From Owenia fusiformis (Eukaryota; Annelida; Polychaeta; Sabellida; Oweniidae), in NCBI GenBank assembly GCA_903813345.2, contig CAIIXF020000011.1:30312166-30372165 (forward strand): DNA of 60,000 bases, in the 5' to 3' direction. Shown here in pieces: positions 59,062 to 60,000 of the stretch. The notes under the pieces were generated by a model, which worked only from the letters and a program-made list of their open reading frames with translations, was not told the DNA's origin and did not search any database. A program made the position numbers and the translations under genes. How positions within the stretch are numbered: position 1 is the first letter of the stretch; every line of letters starts with the position of its first letter.

Positions 59062-60000
59062 CTACAATATAACATGTGCATTCAGGTTAGAGAAAGTGAG
59101 GTAAGGCTTCCTAATTCCCATGAGGACAAATTTCTGAAAAAGATAATGCAAACCACTGATGACACTATGAGTGGAATAAGTTATCATATTCAGAATTTAA
59201 TATGAAGGGAAATTCAAAGAGCAAAACCCAAGAGTAATTTTCAGTATTAACACATACATTTCATTCACTGAGTAATATATTCCTCATTCTCTGAATTAGC
59301 CATAAGAGAGAAAGAACTGGCTACGCCCAGGTTCCTGTATGTATATTGGAACCCAAAGCATTTCTTTGACATCACATTCAACTCTGTGTTTGAGCAATGT
59401 GTATGTAAACCTTCTTTTGGTCGTGTGTTTGCCTATTTGCTAATCTATATTCTAAATCATGAAACAAAATAGTGAGCGCAGCTGAAAAGGAGGAGAAACT
59501 TCCATCCAGCTTGAGATGAGACAGATGACAGACATAATTACATCTCTTGCTTACCACCTTCGTCCGATTTGAAATTGGGAATAAAAGATACATACATAGC
59601 ATTTTTAGGAAATTTTGAAATGTCAAAGCCTGATATGACCGTGACAATGGTTGCAAGGCGTGTCATAACCGTCGTAATGTTCAAGCCTGATATGACCGTG
59701 ACAATGGTTGCAAGGCCTGTCATGACATTCAGAAGCATGAGAATACTGTCATGAAAAATGTCATCGTTTAAACTACCTTATATATGTTAATTTAGACTAC
59801 CATACATGTACAAGGTACTCACAGTCACATACGTTAATACACAAAATTTTAGATTTATTTTTAACTCATAATTCATTTCCACAAACTATAATTCTAATGT
59901 CATTCAAGAACGTTTGATTCGATAACACATACTTTCTATGACAAGTACCAAGGTTTATCAATAAAAAAACTCTAATAATAGCAAGGGGTGAAAAATAAAA
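59062..60000 (-). other. Upstream of coding exon 1: probable 5' intron and 5' UTR exon
   Basis: The acceptor at 59062 shows that a non-coding exon lies further right. A donor candidate GTAAGC at 59554-59549 (minus) could end it at 59555. No TATA box or CpG-rich island is evident up to 60000, so the promoter may be outside the window. Confidence 0.35.
59626..59739. repeat. Two-copy 57-bp tandem repeat
   Basis: AAGCCTGATATGACCGTGAC then AATGGTTGCAAGGC-TGTCAT occurs at 59626 and 59683. Since 57 is a multiple of 3, short frames on both strands run through both copies. It may lie within or just upstream of the 5' UTR exon. Confidence 0.75.

Noticed and set aside
59061-59081. Upstream in-frame ATG (MHMLYCR) as the zinc-finger start
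   Set aside because: A splice acceptor lies between it and the ATG at 59060, so it is most likely intronic.

Overview
The window is AT-rich animal DNA (roughly two-thirds A+T by eye). It has spliced genes, large introns, many short inverted-repeat elements and several minisatellites. The organism is probably a marine invertebrate, perhaps a lophotrochozoan such as a mollusc or brachiopod. Two things suggest this: an intronless somatomedin-B/7TM receptor, and mobile elements with a tandem-repeat core plus an ACGG-type microsatellite, an architecture known from the 'pearl' elements of bivalves. No species can be named from the sequence alone.

One gene spans almost the whole window on the minus strand. 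I could join 15 coding exons, from an ATG at 59060 to a stop at 2296, with every donor and acceptor in matching phase. They give a 928-residue protein. It has an acidic N-terminus, three clear AT-hooks and a fourth basic AT-hook-like exon, an acidic/Gln-rich region, eight classical C2H2 zinc fingers, an unusual ninth finger (CCHC), and an acidic/Gln-rich tail. It is most likely a nuclear DNA-binding regulator; I could not assign an ortholog. Fourteen coding exons lie in the right-hand 14 kb (44870-59061). The last is separated from them by a 42-kb intron.

The 5-kb intron between coding exons 6 and 7 holds a second gene on the opposite strand. It is a single-exon 1067-residue seven-transmembrane receptor (50612-53815, plus) with a signal peptide, a furin-type site, a Pro/Thr-rich linker, a somatomedin-B-like domain and a family-B-type 7TM core.

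The 42-kb intron (2721-44869) and several smaller introns are filled with repeats: (1) about ten copies of a ~65-175 bp hairpin-bearing element, all in the same orientation; (2) two copies of a pearl/Helentron-like composite element with 3 and 6 internal 135-bp units; (3) a 479-bp inverted-repeat (foldback) element ten bases from one of them; (4) a 221-bp TA-flanked MITE and a ~160-bp TIR element; (5) minisatellites of 21, 24, 25, 57, 98 and ~177 bp, the 25-bp one open in all three minus-strand frames. A few short coding-like islands (10940-11230 plus; 62-218 and 286-450 minus) could be exons or remnants of other genes. No rRNA, convincing tRNA, CRISPR or intact transposase/reverse transcriptase gene was found.
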